From NCBI GenBank assembly GCA_902789325.1, contig CADANN010000010.1, positions 1-64,000 of the forward strand: a stretch of 64,000 nt of DNA, in the 5' to 3' direction. The notes under the pieces were generated by a model. The model worked only from the letters and a program-made list of their open reading frames with translations. It did no database searches and was not told the DNA's origin. The position numbers and the translations under genes are program-made. The stretch is from an uncultured Spirochaetaceae bacterium (lineage in GTDB: Bacteria; Spirochaetota; Spirochaetia; Treponematales; Treponemataceae). Shown here piece by piece: positions 8,569-17,184 of this stretch (position 1 is its first letter; every line of letters starts with the position of its first letter).

Positions 8569-9115
8569 GAAAATTACTGATTTGAGAAGACTGCGCAAGC
8601 TATACGAAGAAGGCGCAGTCTTCACAGCATTTGATACGGAGACTTCGGGAATCACCCCTAAAACTTCCCGTATCATAGAAATTGGTGCCGTCCGCTTTAC
8701 AAAGGACGGCATTATTTCTAAATGGTCTAGTCTTTTCGATCCAAATCAGATTTTATCACCTTTTATAGTTTCACTTACTCATATTACTCAGCAGATGGTT
8801 GATGCCGCAGATCCAATAGAAGACCATATCCAAAGTTTCTTAAAATTTCTTGATTCTTCAATTATTGTTGCTCATAACGCACAGTTCGATCTTAATTTTC
8901 TTAATGCGGAATGTGAAAACTGCGGATTATCAGTTACAAAAAATTACGCAGTAGATACTCTTCAACTTTCAAGAATTTTGATTCCAGAAGCAGAATATCA
9001 TAAGCTTGATTATTTAGCAGATTTTCTTGGAATAGATAAAGGTTCATCGCACCGTGCTTTAGACGATGCAATTACCTGTATGGAGCTTTTTAAAGAGTGC
9101 CTTAGACGGCGTTAA
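8552..9115 (+). CDS. DnaQ-like 3'-5' exonuclease (DEDDh)
   Basis: The predicted 187-aa protein starts at ATG 8552, inside the end of the mutase gene; a longer in-frame reading from 8483 would overlap more deeply and is less likely. It is one exonuclease domain: ExoI FTAFDTETSG with Asp and Glu metal ligands, ExoII VAHNAQFDLNFL, and ExoIII with HRALDDAITC supplying His and Asp. It resembles the polymerase III epsilon subunit or the PolC exonuclease domain and may act in proofreading or DNA repair. The last 4 nt overlap the end of the convergent LysM gene. Confidence 0.88.
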   Translation: MQHPNKKITDLRRLRKLYEEGAVFTAFDTETSGITPKTSRIIEIGAVRFTKDGIISKWSSLFDPNQILSPFIVSLTHITQQMVDAADPIEDHIQSFLKFLDSSIIVAHNAQFDLNFLNAECENCGLSVTKNYAVDTLQLSRILIPEAEYHKLDYLADFLGIDKGSSHRALDDAITCMELFKECLRRR

Positions 9116-10023
9116 TTTCTTGGTGCTTTAGCCGGATCAATCGGCTGACCATTCTGGAATACCATAAATGTAATCTGGTATTTCTGGCTTAACGAATCAA
9201 GGCCTGCTGTTCCAAGTTCTGCACCTGACACAACATATTCACCCTTACGAACTTTTACAGAACCGAGACCTGTATAGGCATAAATCAAACCTGTTTTTGA
9301 CTGAACGAATACAACCTGTCCAAAGCCACGGTAAACACCAACATACATTACAGTTCCTTCATGAATACAAAGAACAGCCTCGTTTGTTTTGGCAGAAAGC
9401 TGAACACCCGAAATTTTTCCTTTTACCTGAGTAATCTTTGGAGAAGAAACAGGCCATTTTGTATTAGCATCTGCAGATACTGTTGTACCATAAGTACGTG
9501 TATCAGGTGCTTTATCATTTACTTTGATTACAGTTTCGCCAGTTTTTGCTGGTTCAACAGGTTTTGTAGTTGTAGTTTTCGTTTCAGTAGAGTTGGCATT
9601 TACCTTAAGTTTCTGCCCTACTTTGATTACAGCTGATGAATCAAGATTATTGATTGCCATAAGGTCAGCAACAGACATACCATTTTTGCGGGCAATACCA
9701 TAAAGAGTATCGCCTTTAGCAACAACATATTCTACAGTTTTTCCAGCAGGTGCAGTTGAAGTTGCAGTCTTTGTAGAAGAAAGAGCCGCTGCAGTTCCAA
9801 TATCTGCATCTGGAATAATAAGTTTTTGTCCGGCTTTTATTACATCATTTTCAGAAAGATTATTAGCAGTTCTGAGTTCTGCAACTGTAATCTGATATTT
9901 GCGACTTATAGAATAAAGAGTATCGCCTTTTTCAACCTTATATGTAATATCTGCAAACAGCGGTGTTACGAAGAGAAGAATCATTGTAATGATTGTTAGT
10001 GATTTGCAAAAATGAGTTTTCAT
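9112..10023 (-). CDS. secreted protein with two LysM domains and a degenerate LytM domain
   Basis: The 303-aa product has a signal peptide (residues 1-24, ending PLFA), LysM 1 at about 26-71 (YKVEKGDTLYSISRKYQITV) and LysM 2 at about 97-143 (YVVAKGDTLYGIARKNGMSV). A Thr/Lys-rich linker follows, then an M23/LytM-like domain from about 190. The peptidase histidines are absent: SKTGLIYAYTGLGSV replaces the YGHL block and YQITFMVF replaces HLHFE. This is the layout of NlpD/EnvC-like amidase activators that bind peptidoglycan without cutting it. It is the last gene of a leftward series and overlaps the exonuclease tail-to-tail by 4 nt. Confidence 0.85.
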   Translation of the reverse strand: MKTHFCKSLTIITMILLFVTPLFADITYKVEKGDTLYSISRKYQITVAELRTANNLSENDVIKAGQKLIIPDADIGTAAALSSTKTATSTAPAGKTVEYVVAKGDTLYGIARKNGMSVADLMAINNLDSSAVIKVGQKLKVNANSTETKTTTTKPVEPAKTGETVIKVNDKAPDTRTYGTTVSADANTKWPVSSPKITQVKGKISGVQLSAKTNEAVLCIHEGTVMYVGVYRGFGQVVFVQSKTGLIYAYTGLGSVKVRKGEYVVSGAELGTAGLDSLSQKYQITFMVFQNGQPIDPAKAPRN

Positions 10024-10046
10024 ACTTATATTATCGGCAGATTTTG

Positions 10047-11270
10047 TTATTCCGTTACAATACTATGAAAAAACTCATTAACATTAATTCCACTGATTAT
10101 TTCTTCAGTTGAATAGCGTGCTAAAATTCCTTCACGGCCACTTGTAAGATGTTCTGACGTAATTCCGTGTTTTATAGAAATATCAGCTTCCATTAATGCA
10201 GAAAAATGATCACAAATTCGAACCAAACGACCGTCAATCGGGTCAAAATCAGTTTTATTATATTTTGTATTGAGATCTTCCCAGCTAATGTGTTTAATTT
10301 TACCTTTCTCATCAAGAATGCGGTCTGTAAACTCATCACTTGTGTAATAAATTATCTCTTTTTCAAAGAATGGCTCCATAAGCGGAACAAGTTCTTTATT
10401 TACAATTTCATCTTCAATCTTTTTTACGATATTTGGAAGATCATCTGTTGCGGTTTTTACCGGTGAAATAATATCGCGGGTAACTGATTCAGGAAGATCG
10501 TGAAAAAGCGCACTGAAAAAGTTATTAATTACGCGACGGTCGCACATACCAGGATTATATTCGCGGCCAAGCAAAAGAGTCATAATAGCAACAAAAAAGC
10601 AGTGACCAAGAACGGATGTTCCAGGAACACGTGGAGTCTGATTCCATCTTGTCTGGAAACGAAGCTGTTCAATTTTAAGAATAAAATCAAAAGCTTTCTG
10701 ATGAGTCATAAGCTTCTGCAAACCTTCAAGTTCAAGATAAGGCTGGATTTCTGCTTCAAGCTCATTTCTGATATTCTTAAGACGTTCTTTTTCATTTACT
10801 ACCGAAAGCATTTCGAGCTCACGGATTGTAGAGTATTTATGGGCTGCACGATAAATGTTTACTGTAGTTCTAAGCTCTGTTGGAATCGGAATATTTCCAG
10901 ACTGCTGGCCTACATAAATTGTAAACTCAGAAAACAGTTGGTCATCTGGAATCATTAGGCGGTAACCATTTAAAACCCATTCATTAAGACGCATGTATTC
11001 ATTAGGGAATTCTCTTCGCAGCATCTGCTGAACAGGAGCTTTAATATCGCACAGAGAAATCTTTCGCAAAAGATCAAAAAGAGAGGCATAAATCATCCAT
11101 TTCCAGTCTACGTACTTTTTGCGATGCTCTTCGTATTTTCCGATTATATAGGCAATAACCATTTTTTCTGCAGCCTTGTCCATTTCAACAAGCTCAAATG
11201 GTCGAATCATATCATTCCATCTTTGAATCGAAAAACCTTCGAAGATTTTGAGTGCGAGTTTTTTGTCCAT
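10047..11270 (-). CDS. HD-domain phosphohydrolase-like protein
   Basis: The 407-aa soluble protein has a helical N-terminal half with no recognised family. A metal-dependent HD domain follows: His223 (VLGHCFFVA), His257-Asp258 (LFHDLPESVTRDI) and Asp354 (RICDHFSAL). The spacing resembles the YfbR-like/HD_3 group, many of which hydrolyse nucleotides. The substrate is not evident. AGGAA precedes the ATG. It sits between a conserved unknown helical protein and the LysM protein in a leftward cluster that includes recN and nadK. Confidence 0.75.
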   Translation of the reverse strand: MDKKLALKIFEGFSIQRWNDMIRPFELVEMDKAAEKMVIAYIIGKYEEHRKKYVDWKWMIYASLFDLLRKISLCDIKAPVQQMLRREFPNEYMRLNEWVLNGYRLMIPDDQLFSEFTIYVGQQSGNIPIPTELRTTVNIYRAAHKYSTIRELEMLSVVNEKERLKNIRNELEAEIQPYLELEGLQKLMTHQKAFDFILKIEQLRFQTRWNQTPRVPGTSVLGHCFFVAIMTLLLGREYNPGMCDRRVINNFFSALFHDLPESVTRDIISPVKTATDDLPNIVKKIEDEIVNKELVPLMEPFFEKEIIYYTSDEFTDRILDEKGKIKHISWEDLNTKYNKTDFDPIDGRLVRICDHFSALMEADISIKHGITSEHLTSGREGILARYSTEEIISGINVNEFFHSIVTE

Positions 11271-11295
11271 AATAAATTTCCTGTGAAATACGACC

Positions 11296-12099
11296 TTAGT
11301 TGCTTAAACCAGCTTTGTGGTCTGCATCCATCTTATCTTTCCAGACAACGGCCTTTTTCTTTACTTCTTCTGCCTGGTTAGCATCTCCAATGGCAATGTA
11401 AAGCTTTCTGAGAGCCAGAAGATATTTGATGGCATTACGCATATCATCGATACGGCGTGTAGAAAGTTCGTATTTATCGCGGTATGCAGTTGCTGAATCA
11501 TTAAGCTGCTTTTGAATCATTCTGATATACAAAACTGTAGTTTCATAATTTTGACAGCTTGGATCAAAATAATCCTTAACGCAGGCTTTCATATCAATCA
11601 GATTTTTAGAAACAGTTGCATAGCGGCCTTCCAGTTCAACAAAAGACCACTTCCATTTACTGTTATCGCCAAAAGCATCCTTAAGCATTGTAATTGCAAG
11701 ACCAAGTTTGCGGATTAAAGTATAACGACGAATGATTGGTACATTATGAATTGGTTCAAGAAGCGGAGAAAGGTCAATATAAGGTACATCAATTGTATCT
11801 GAAACAATTTCCTCAAGATAGATGATTGCTTTATAAAGAAGTTTACGGGCATCGTTTAGGGCATCATTATTCTTTACATCAATAAGACGAAGTGAAAGAC
11901 TGTTCTGTGCCATATAAAGAGAAGCGGCATAAATCATATCTTCGCACAAAAGCAGTTTTTTATTTTCATAATCAATATCGCCTTTATGCATTCCGCCGAG
12001 CATCATTTTTTCTTTTTCAAGGGTGGCTGTAATTTTTCCCTTATACGGCTGAATTGCCTCACTGAATTGAAGTCTTGCTTCCTCTGAAACTTTTGCCAT
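11296..12099 (-). CDS. conserved helical protein of unknown function
   Basis: I do not recognise a family. The 267-aa protein has no signal peptide or membrane segment and is almost entirely predicted alpha-helical, with many charged residues. Its ATG overlaps the recN stop codon by one base (TGATG) with GGAGGT just upstream, so it is translationally coupled to recN. That coupling suggests, but does not prove, a role near DNA repair or a shared expression need. Confidence 0.7.
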   Translation of the reverse strand: MAKVSEEARLQFSEAIQPYKGKITATLEKEKMMLGGMHKGDIDYENKKLLLCEDMIYAASLYMAQNSLSLRLIDVKNNDALNDARKLLYKAIIYLEEIVSDTIDVPYIDLSPLLEPIHNVPIIRRYTLIRKLGLAITMLKDAFGDNSKWKWSFVELEGRYATVSKNLIDMKACVKDYFDPSCQNYETTVLYIRMIQKQLNDSATAYRDKYELSTRRIDDMRNAIKYLLALRKLYIAIGDANQAEEVKKKAVVWKDKMDADHKAGLSN

Positions 12100-13841
12100 C
12101 AGTTACCTCCGCTGAATTTTGCAAGAAGAGAACGTGCGTGTTCCAAAGACTGCGCTGTATCAGAATCACCAGAAAGCATACGGGCAATTTCGGCCACTCT
12201 TGCTTCACCTTCTACAGGATAAACATTAGATGAAGTAATTTCGCCAGAGACACTCTTCTCTATCTTTATCTGATTATCGGCATAAACAGCGATACTCGCT
12301 AGATGTGTTATACAAAAAATTTGTCTTGTTTTTGCAAGATTTTTTATATGCGCACCAACAGCAACGGCAACTTCACCACCAATTCCTGTATCAATTTCAT
12401 CAAAAACAAGAGTTTCTACATTATCTGTGCGGGCAAAGATTGTTTTCAGAGCGAGCATAACTCGAGAAAGTTCACCACCAGAAGCAATTTTTGCAAGCGG
12501 CAACGGCGGATTTCCTGGATTGGCACTAATCATAAATTCAATATCATCTTTTCCATAAGGTCCGCAGAGCTGTTCAACTTCGGTTCCGGCTTTTTGATTA
12601 ATCTGAACACAGAAGGTTGTACCTTTCATTCCAAGCTTTGAAAGAATCTGGTCTACTTCGTTATTCATGGCAGAAGCAGTAGCCTTACGTGCAGCGGAAA
12701 GCTTTTCAGCCTGAGCAAGCACAACTTTTTCCAGAGCCTTAATTTCTGCGGTGATTTGATCTTTACGATTGTTACCATCACCGTTTTCTTCGATATACTT
12801 CTGCGCTTCCTCGAAATATGCAAAAACTTCTGAAAGAGGCGCATTAACTGATGATGCGTATTTTTTCTTGAGATTATAAATCAGAGAAAGTCTGTCTTCT
12901 ACAGTCTGCAGACGGTTCGGATCATAAACAAGTTTTGCCTTATAATCAGAAAATTCTGCAGCAATATCTGAAATCTCATAAAATGCAGACTCAACTCTTT
13001 CATCCAAAGCAGAGAGTGATTTATCGAGTTCTGTAACATGCGAACTGTCACGTCGGATTTTTTTAAGAAGTCCAATTACTCCGCTGTCATCACTGTTCAG
13101 CATCTGATCAATTGAATCTACATCAGAATATATTTTCTCGTAAGAAGCAAGACGAGCCTGCTCTTCTTCGAGTTCTGTATCTTCGTTTTGTTTAAGTTTT
13201 GCCTCGCTTATCTCTTTTACAGCAAAGCTCATCATATCAAGTTTTCGAAGGCGCTCACTGTCTGAAAGATTATACTGAGCAAGCTGCTTTCGCTTTTGAA
13301 CAAGTTCAGCATATTTTGCAGTAAAGGCTTCTACCTCGGCAGTAATTCCAGCGCGAGCGTCAAGATATTTTCGATGTTCACTAACTTTCATTAATGACTG
13401 ATGTTCATGCTGTCCGTGAATATCTACAAGAAATGCAGAGAACTGAGCAAGGTCGCCGCGAGTTACAGGGGTATCATTAATCCATGCTCCAGCCTTTCCA
13501 GTATCGCGGATAATACGGCGAAGTAACACACGGTCGTTTTCAATTTCAATGCCATGAAGGCTAAGCCATTCAAGGGCATTACGAGGCTCATCATCTTCTG
13601 CAATTTCAGTACGAACAGGAAGTCTCTGCTGCAACAAGAAAGTTCCGCTTACACTAGCCTCTTTTTTGCCTGCACGAATCTGCTGAACATCAGCTTTTCC
13701 GCCAAGCAAAAACGAAAGCGCACCAATCAAAATAGACTTACCGGCACCAGTTTCTCCAGAAAGCACAGTAAAGCCTTTTGAAAATTCAAGGTAATCAGAA
13801 TCTATAAGAGCAAAGTCTTTAATGGTTAAATCTTCAAGCAT
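12099..13841 (-). CDS. recN: DNA repair protein RecN
   Basis: The 580-aa SMC-like ATPase has Walker A GETGAGKSIL near residue 33, long coiled-coil arms (about 160-370), the ABC signature ASGGELSRVMLAL near 455, and Walker B TLVFDEIDTGIGG near 483, followed by TRQIFCITHLASIA. RecN bridges and organises broken DNA ends during recombinational repair. The gene overlaps nadK by 8 nt upstream and the next gene by 1 nt downstream. Confidence 0.96.
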   Translation of the reverse strand: MLEDLTIKDFALIDSDYLEFSKGFTVLSGETGAGKSILIGALSFLLGGKADVQQIRAGKKEASVSGTFLLQQRLPVRTEIAEDDEPRNALEWLSLHGIEIENDRVLLRRIIRDTGKAGAWINDTPVTRGDLAQFSAFLVDIHGQHEHQSLMKVSEHRKYLDARAGITAEVEAFTAKYAELVQKRKQLAQYNLSDSERLRKLDMMSFAVKEISEAKLKQNEDTELEEEQARLASYEKIYSDVDSIDQMLNSDDSGVIGLLKKIRRDSSHVTELDKSLSALDERVESAFYEISDIAAEFSDYKAKLVYDPNRLQTVEDRLSLIYNLKKKYASSVNAPLSEVFAYFEEAQKYIEENGDGNNRKDQITAEIKALEKVVLAQAEKLSAARKATASAMNNEVDQILSKLGMKGTTFCVQINQKAGTEVEQLCGPYGKDDIEFMISANPGNPPLPLAKIASGGELSRVMLALKTIFARTDNVETLVFDEIDTGIGGEVAVAVGAHIKNLAKTRQIFCITHLASIAVYADNQIKIEKSVSGEITSSNVYPVEGEARVAEIARMLSGDSDTAQSLEHARSLLAKFSGGN

Positions 13842-14676
13842 GAGGTACCCCCGACCAGTTTAATTTTGATCTGAGTGCGTTATAAAACTTTTCTTCAGAA
13901 CCGGCAACAAGAAGAGCCTTCTTTTTATTCATTACGATAGTAATAATATCACCATAATTCAGGGCAAATGGTTCCTGTCCGTCTACAGTCAGACAGATTC
14001 CTTTTATGCGGCTTTTTTCAATGGAGATTTCCAATTTACTATCCGGACTTAAAACTATTGGTCTGCTGGAAAGCGAAAATGAATTAAGAGGTGTAAGAAC
14101 AAAGGCCTCTACTTCAGGAGATACAATAGGACCACCAGCTGCTGCAGAATATGCAGTTGAACCGGTTGGAGTTGCGACTATAAGACCATCAGCCTTAAGT
14201 CTGCAAAGTGGCAGTGAATTACGTTTTACTGAAAGCATTATTGTAGAAACTCCGCGCTCAGCAGAAATTACCGCATCGTTTAAGCTCAAAGATGAATATA
14301 CTTTTTTTCCTTCACGCAAAACATCAATTTTGAGCATGGAACGCTTTTCAAAAAGCGCTTTGCCGTCCATAAAAACTTTCAGTTCTTTCTGCCAGTCTTC
14401 CGGCTGAACCGAAGCAATAAAACCAAACTCACCAAGATTTACAGGAAACACAGGAAGTCCGTACTTAGACGCATTACGTGCCGCATAAAGAACGGTTCCG
14501 TCACCACCAAGAGAAATTACAAAATCAAAACCTTTGAAATCTGTATTATCTACAAAACCATCAAAACTCAGAAATTCGTGCTGAACACCTTTTTTAGTAA
14601 GGTAGGCAGCGATTTCCTGAGCCAGAGTCATCGATTCGTCTTTACTAACATTTATAATTATAAGAGCCTTTTTCAT
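13834..14676 (-). CDS. nadK: NAD kinase
   Basis: Starting at ATG 14676 gives 280 aa; AAAGGA lies 5 nt upstream, so the longer in-frame reading from 14778 is rejected. The GGDGT motif is in FVISLGGDGTVLYAAR, NLGEFGFIA follows, and the ATPTGSTAYSAAAGGPI motif is typical of the diacylglycerol-kinase-fold NAD kinases. The enzyme makes NADP from NAD. It overlaps recN by 8 nt, a nadK-recN arrangement that is common in bacteria. Confidence 0.95.
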   Translation of the reverse strand: MKKALIIINVSKDESMTLAQEIAAYLTKKGVQHEFLSFDGFVDNTDFKGFDFVISLGGDGTVLYAARNASKYGLPVFPVNLGEFGFIASVQPEDWQKELKVFMDGKALFEKRSMLKIDVLREGKKVYSSLSLNDAVISAERGVSTIMLSVKRNSLPLCRLKADGLIVATPTGSTAYSAAAGGPIVSPEVEAFVLTPLNSFSLSSRPIVLSPDSKLEISIEKSRIKGICLTVDGQEPFALNYGDIITIVMNKKKALLVAGSEEKFYNALRSKLNWSGVPHA

Positions 14677-14696
14677 TCTATCCTTTTTTTGGCATT

Positions 14697-15752
14697 TTAA
14701 GGCAGAGAACTCAAAACCTTTACGATTTTTGCACTCTCTGCATGAGTCAAACGCGGATACAGCGGAATATGTACGCATCGCAGATACAAGGATTTAGCAT
14801 GAATGCAGGATTCAGAAAGTTCGTCCTTAAGTGCGATTACAGAATTATCATAGGCAAGCTGAACTTCAATATCTTTTCGGGAAGCATACTGCTTTACATC
14901 CTTAAAAGAACTTGCAAGAATCAGCGGGAAGCAGCTCATAGTTGAACCATTTTCCATTTCACGCGCATACATTTTGTGACGGCCAATCATACAAGCCTGA
15001 TGGAACATCGCAAAAATTTCTTTACGGGTCTTTTCGTTACGTGGATATTCCTTTACCTGAACCCATGCAAGCGCACAGTTGATATCTGGAAGAAGATCAG
15101 TAAGAGGAGCTTCATCAGAATATTTTTTCAAGACTATCCATTCGCGGCGTCCAGGAGCCATAAGAACTGCGCCACCACCAGCTGTCAAAACATCACGCTC
15201 TTCGAGGCCCATAATTGTGTAGATACCAAATGAACCTGCAAGACGACGTTCTTCTGTTGGAATGCCTTCTGCATTTAATACAGGAACAGATGCTCCTGCA
15301 CTCTGAGAAATATCTTCAATTACAGGAATTCCAAGAGCCATTATGCCTTCAAAATCAGGAAGAATACCTTCTGTTTCATGAAGAATTAAAAGTCTTCCGC
15401 CATTCTGAATACCGGCAGAAACTATTTCTGCTGTTACAAGGCCAGAAACCTCATCTACGTCAAGCACGAGAGGCTGGTAACCAAGGCTTTCAACAGTCTG
15501 ATACTGCCAGGCTGGAGCAAGGGCAGAAATCATAATCTTTCCGTCTTTTGCAAAATCCAAAGCCTGAAGCGCATATTTTAAAGCAATTGCAGGACTACGA
15601 AGAGCCACTGCACCATCACATTTTGTAAATTCCTTTACCGTCTGGATCAATCTTGCGTTTAACTCGCCGGGACCAATTTTTTCGTCTACCATGCAGGTTA
15701 AAACCGCATCCATTTCTTTTCTACGAATAGTTGTACTGTATGTCTGTATCAT
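14697..15752 (-). CDS. DegT/DnrJ/EryC1-like protein lacking the PLP lysine
   Basis: The 351-aa protein follows the fold order of DegT/StrS sugar aminotransferases: GPGELNARLIQTVKEF, a CDGAVALRSPAIALKYAL block, and VIEDISQSAGA (matching VEDAAQAHGA). The block that should carry the PLP lysine (typically SFHPTKNLTTGEGG) reads YTIMGLEERDVLTAGGGA, with Glu at the aligned lysine. It is therefore probably not a normal aminotransferase. The gene starts 5 nt after the cheW stop and leads into nadK. It could be a dehydratase-like, regulatory or structural paralogue. Confidence 0.7.
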   Translation of the reverse strand: MIQTYSTTIRRKEMDAVLTCMVDEKIGPGELNARLIQTVKEFTKCDGAVALRSPAIALKYALQALDFAKDGKIMISALAPAWQYQTVESLGYQPLVLDVDEVSGLVTAEIVSAGIQNGGRLLILHETEGILPDFEGIMALGIPVIEDISQSAGASVPVLNAEGIPTEERRLAGSFGIYTIMGLEERDVLTAGGGAVLMAPGRREWIVLKKYSDEAPLTDLLPDINCALAWVQVKEYPRNEKTRKEIFAMFHQACMIGRHKMYAREMENGSTMSCFPLILASSFKDVKQYASRKDIEVQLAYDNSVIALKDELSESCIHAKSLYLRCVHIPLYPRLTHAESAKIVKVLSSLP

Positions 15753-15757
15753 TTATT

Positions 15758-16231
15758 TTACTGAATATCGATGATTTTCTGAAGTTCTTTTGCATTGAAG
15801 AGCTTGCGGGTGTTAAGCATAATAAGATAGCCTGTTTCCTCGCGAACAACTCCTTCAATATACTCTGTTCCGATACCACTTAACATCTGAGGTGGATCTT
15901 TTACGTCTTCACCTTTTACAGTTACAACGCGTTCTACCTTATCAATGATAATACCGATTTTACTTCCATCGATATTAAGAATGATAAAACCACCTTCCAT
16001 TTCAATATCCTCAGAGCGATTCACTGACTGAATCTTGAAACGCTTATGCAAATCAATAATTGGAATAATTTCACCACGGAGATTAATAATACCCTCTACA
16101 TAGTAAGGAGCATTAGGAATAACGCGGACATTCTGAAGTCTTACAATCTCTTTAACATCCATGATGTTTACGCCGTATAATTCTTCCCCCAGATGAAACG
16201 TTACCATTTGATATGTCATATCGTTAGCCAT
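15758..16231 (-). CDS. cheW: chemotaxis coupling protein CheW
   Basis: The 157-aa protein is one CheW domain: YQMVTFHLGEELYGVNIMDV, then EIVRLQNVRVIPNAPYYVEG, INLRGEIIPIIDLHKRF and IGIIIDKVERV. It couples receptors to the histidine kinase CheA at the membrane array. GGAGGG lies before the ATG and the gene has its own upstream region (16232-16314). CheA is not in the window; the split MCP at 57-59 kb is one possible partner. Confidence 0.95.
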   Translation of the reverse strand: MANDMTYQMVTFHLGEELYGVNIMDVKEIVRLQNVRVIPNAPYYVEGIINLRGEIIPIIDLHKRFKIQSVNRSEDIEMEGGFIILNIDGSKIGIIIDKVERVVTVKGEDVKDPPQMLSGIGTEYIEGVVREETGYLIMLNTRKLFNAKELQKIIDIQ

Positions 16232-16314
16232 AGATACCCTCCAAGATATATAAAACTCACCTTATAATAATACTCCAGAATTTGAGATTTTGCAATGCAA
16301 AACTTTTTGCAATA

Positions 16315-17085
16315 TCAATCAACAGTAAACAGCGTTAAAACACTCACTTTTTCTATACCGACCTCCTTTAGAATTGCCGCGCAGCTTTCAATTGTAGAAC
16401 CTGTAGTACATACATCGTCTATCAGGCAGACAGACTGAGGCAAGCGGCCTGAAAACGGTTTTAAAGCTCTTTCAAATACCTTTTTCTCACACAAAGAATA
16501 AGCAGTTTTTATATGCTCCAGTCGTTCCGTTCTGGAAAGTTTTTTCTGCTGTTCACTTGTATTACGTTCAAGTATTTTCAGAACCTTAAAACCATAACGC
16601 TTTGTAAGAAAAGTACACAGTTCATCTATCTGATCCCAACCGTTTTTTCTGATTTTTCCTTTACGCGGTGGAACAGGTACAATAACTGTTTCCCCTATTT
16701 TTTTAAGCACTTGAGCCATAAATCCTGCAAACAAGGGGGAAAAACTTCTTTCTCCCTGCATTTTCCAGCGGAACATAATTTCCTTATTCCACAATCTGTA
16801 TGAAAAAAGAGGAATTACTCTAGCCGTACTCGTAAGCACAGGCTTTTCACGGCACTTAGTACACTTTCCATTCAGCCCGACAAGCTCTTTGCCACAGCAT
16901 TCACAGCGTTCAGTCTGCATAAGCTTTTCAATAGAAAAATGTTCTTTCATACAATGAGGACAAACAGGTTTTATAAAAACAGTTCTTCCACATACAGCAC
17001 ATTTTTCTCCACCGCTTATGAAAACATAGAACAGCCGGAACAGAGTCAGTGTAAATTGCTTTGCTTCAAAAAATAAATTTCTCAC
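16315..17085 (-). CDS. comF: ComF-family phosphoribosyltransferase-like protein
   Basis: The 256-aa protein begins with a cysteine-rich double zinc-ribbon: Cys29, 32, 42, 45 and then Cys61, 64, 75, 78. A phosphoribosyltransferase domain follows, with the PRPP loop VCLIDDVCTTGSTIESC near the C terminus. ComF proteins are needed for DNA uptake in naturally competent bacteria; whether this organism is competent is unknown. The start is GTG 17085, with no clear ribosome-binding site. It is separated from mutS by 99 nt that show no other feature. Confidence 0.9.
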   Translation of the reverse strand: MRNLFFEAKQFTLTLFRLFYVFISGGEKCAVCGRTVFIKPVCPHCMKEHFSIEKLMQTERCECCGKELVGLNGKCTKCREKPVLTSTARVIPLFSYRLWNKEIMFRWKMQGERSFSPLFAGFMAQVLKKIGETVIVPVPPRKGKIRKNGWDQIDELCTFLTKRYGFKVLKILERNTSEQQKKLSRTERLEHIKTAYSLCEKKVFERALKPFSGRLPQSVCLIDDVCTTGSTIESCAAILKEVGIEKVSVLTLFTVD

Positions 17086-17184
17086 ATATATATATTGGTA
17101 TAAACTATGCGAAAAAAGGAAATGAAAATGAGAAAAATATTAAAAAAAATGAAAAATTCTTGGGAATTACTGCAATACTACAGA

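Noticed and set aside
12303-12641. Open frame opposite recN
   Set aside because: It lies fully inside recN on the other strand, with no ribosome-binding site and no family match. It is a shadow of the real gene, like other such frames across tamB, bamA and mutS.
14677-14778. N-terminal extension of NAD kinase
   Set aside because: The extension overlaps the preceding gene, reads as non-protein-like sequence, and AAAGGA lies just before ATG 14676.
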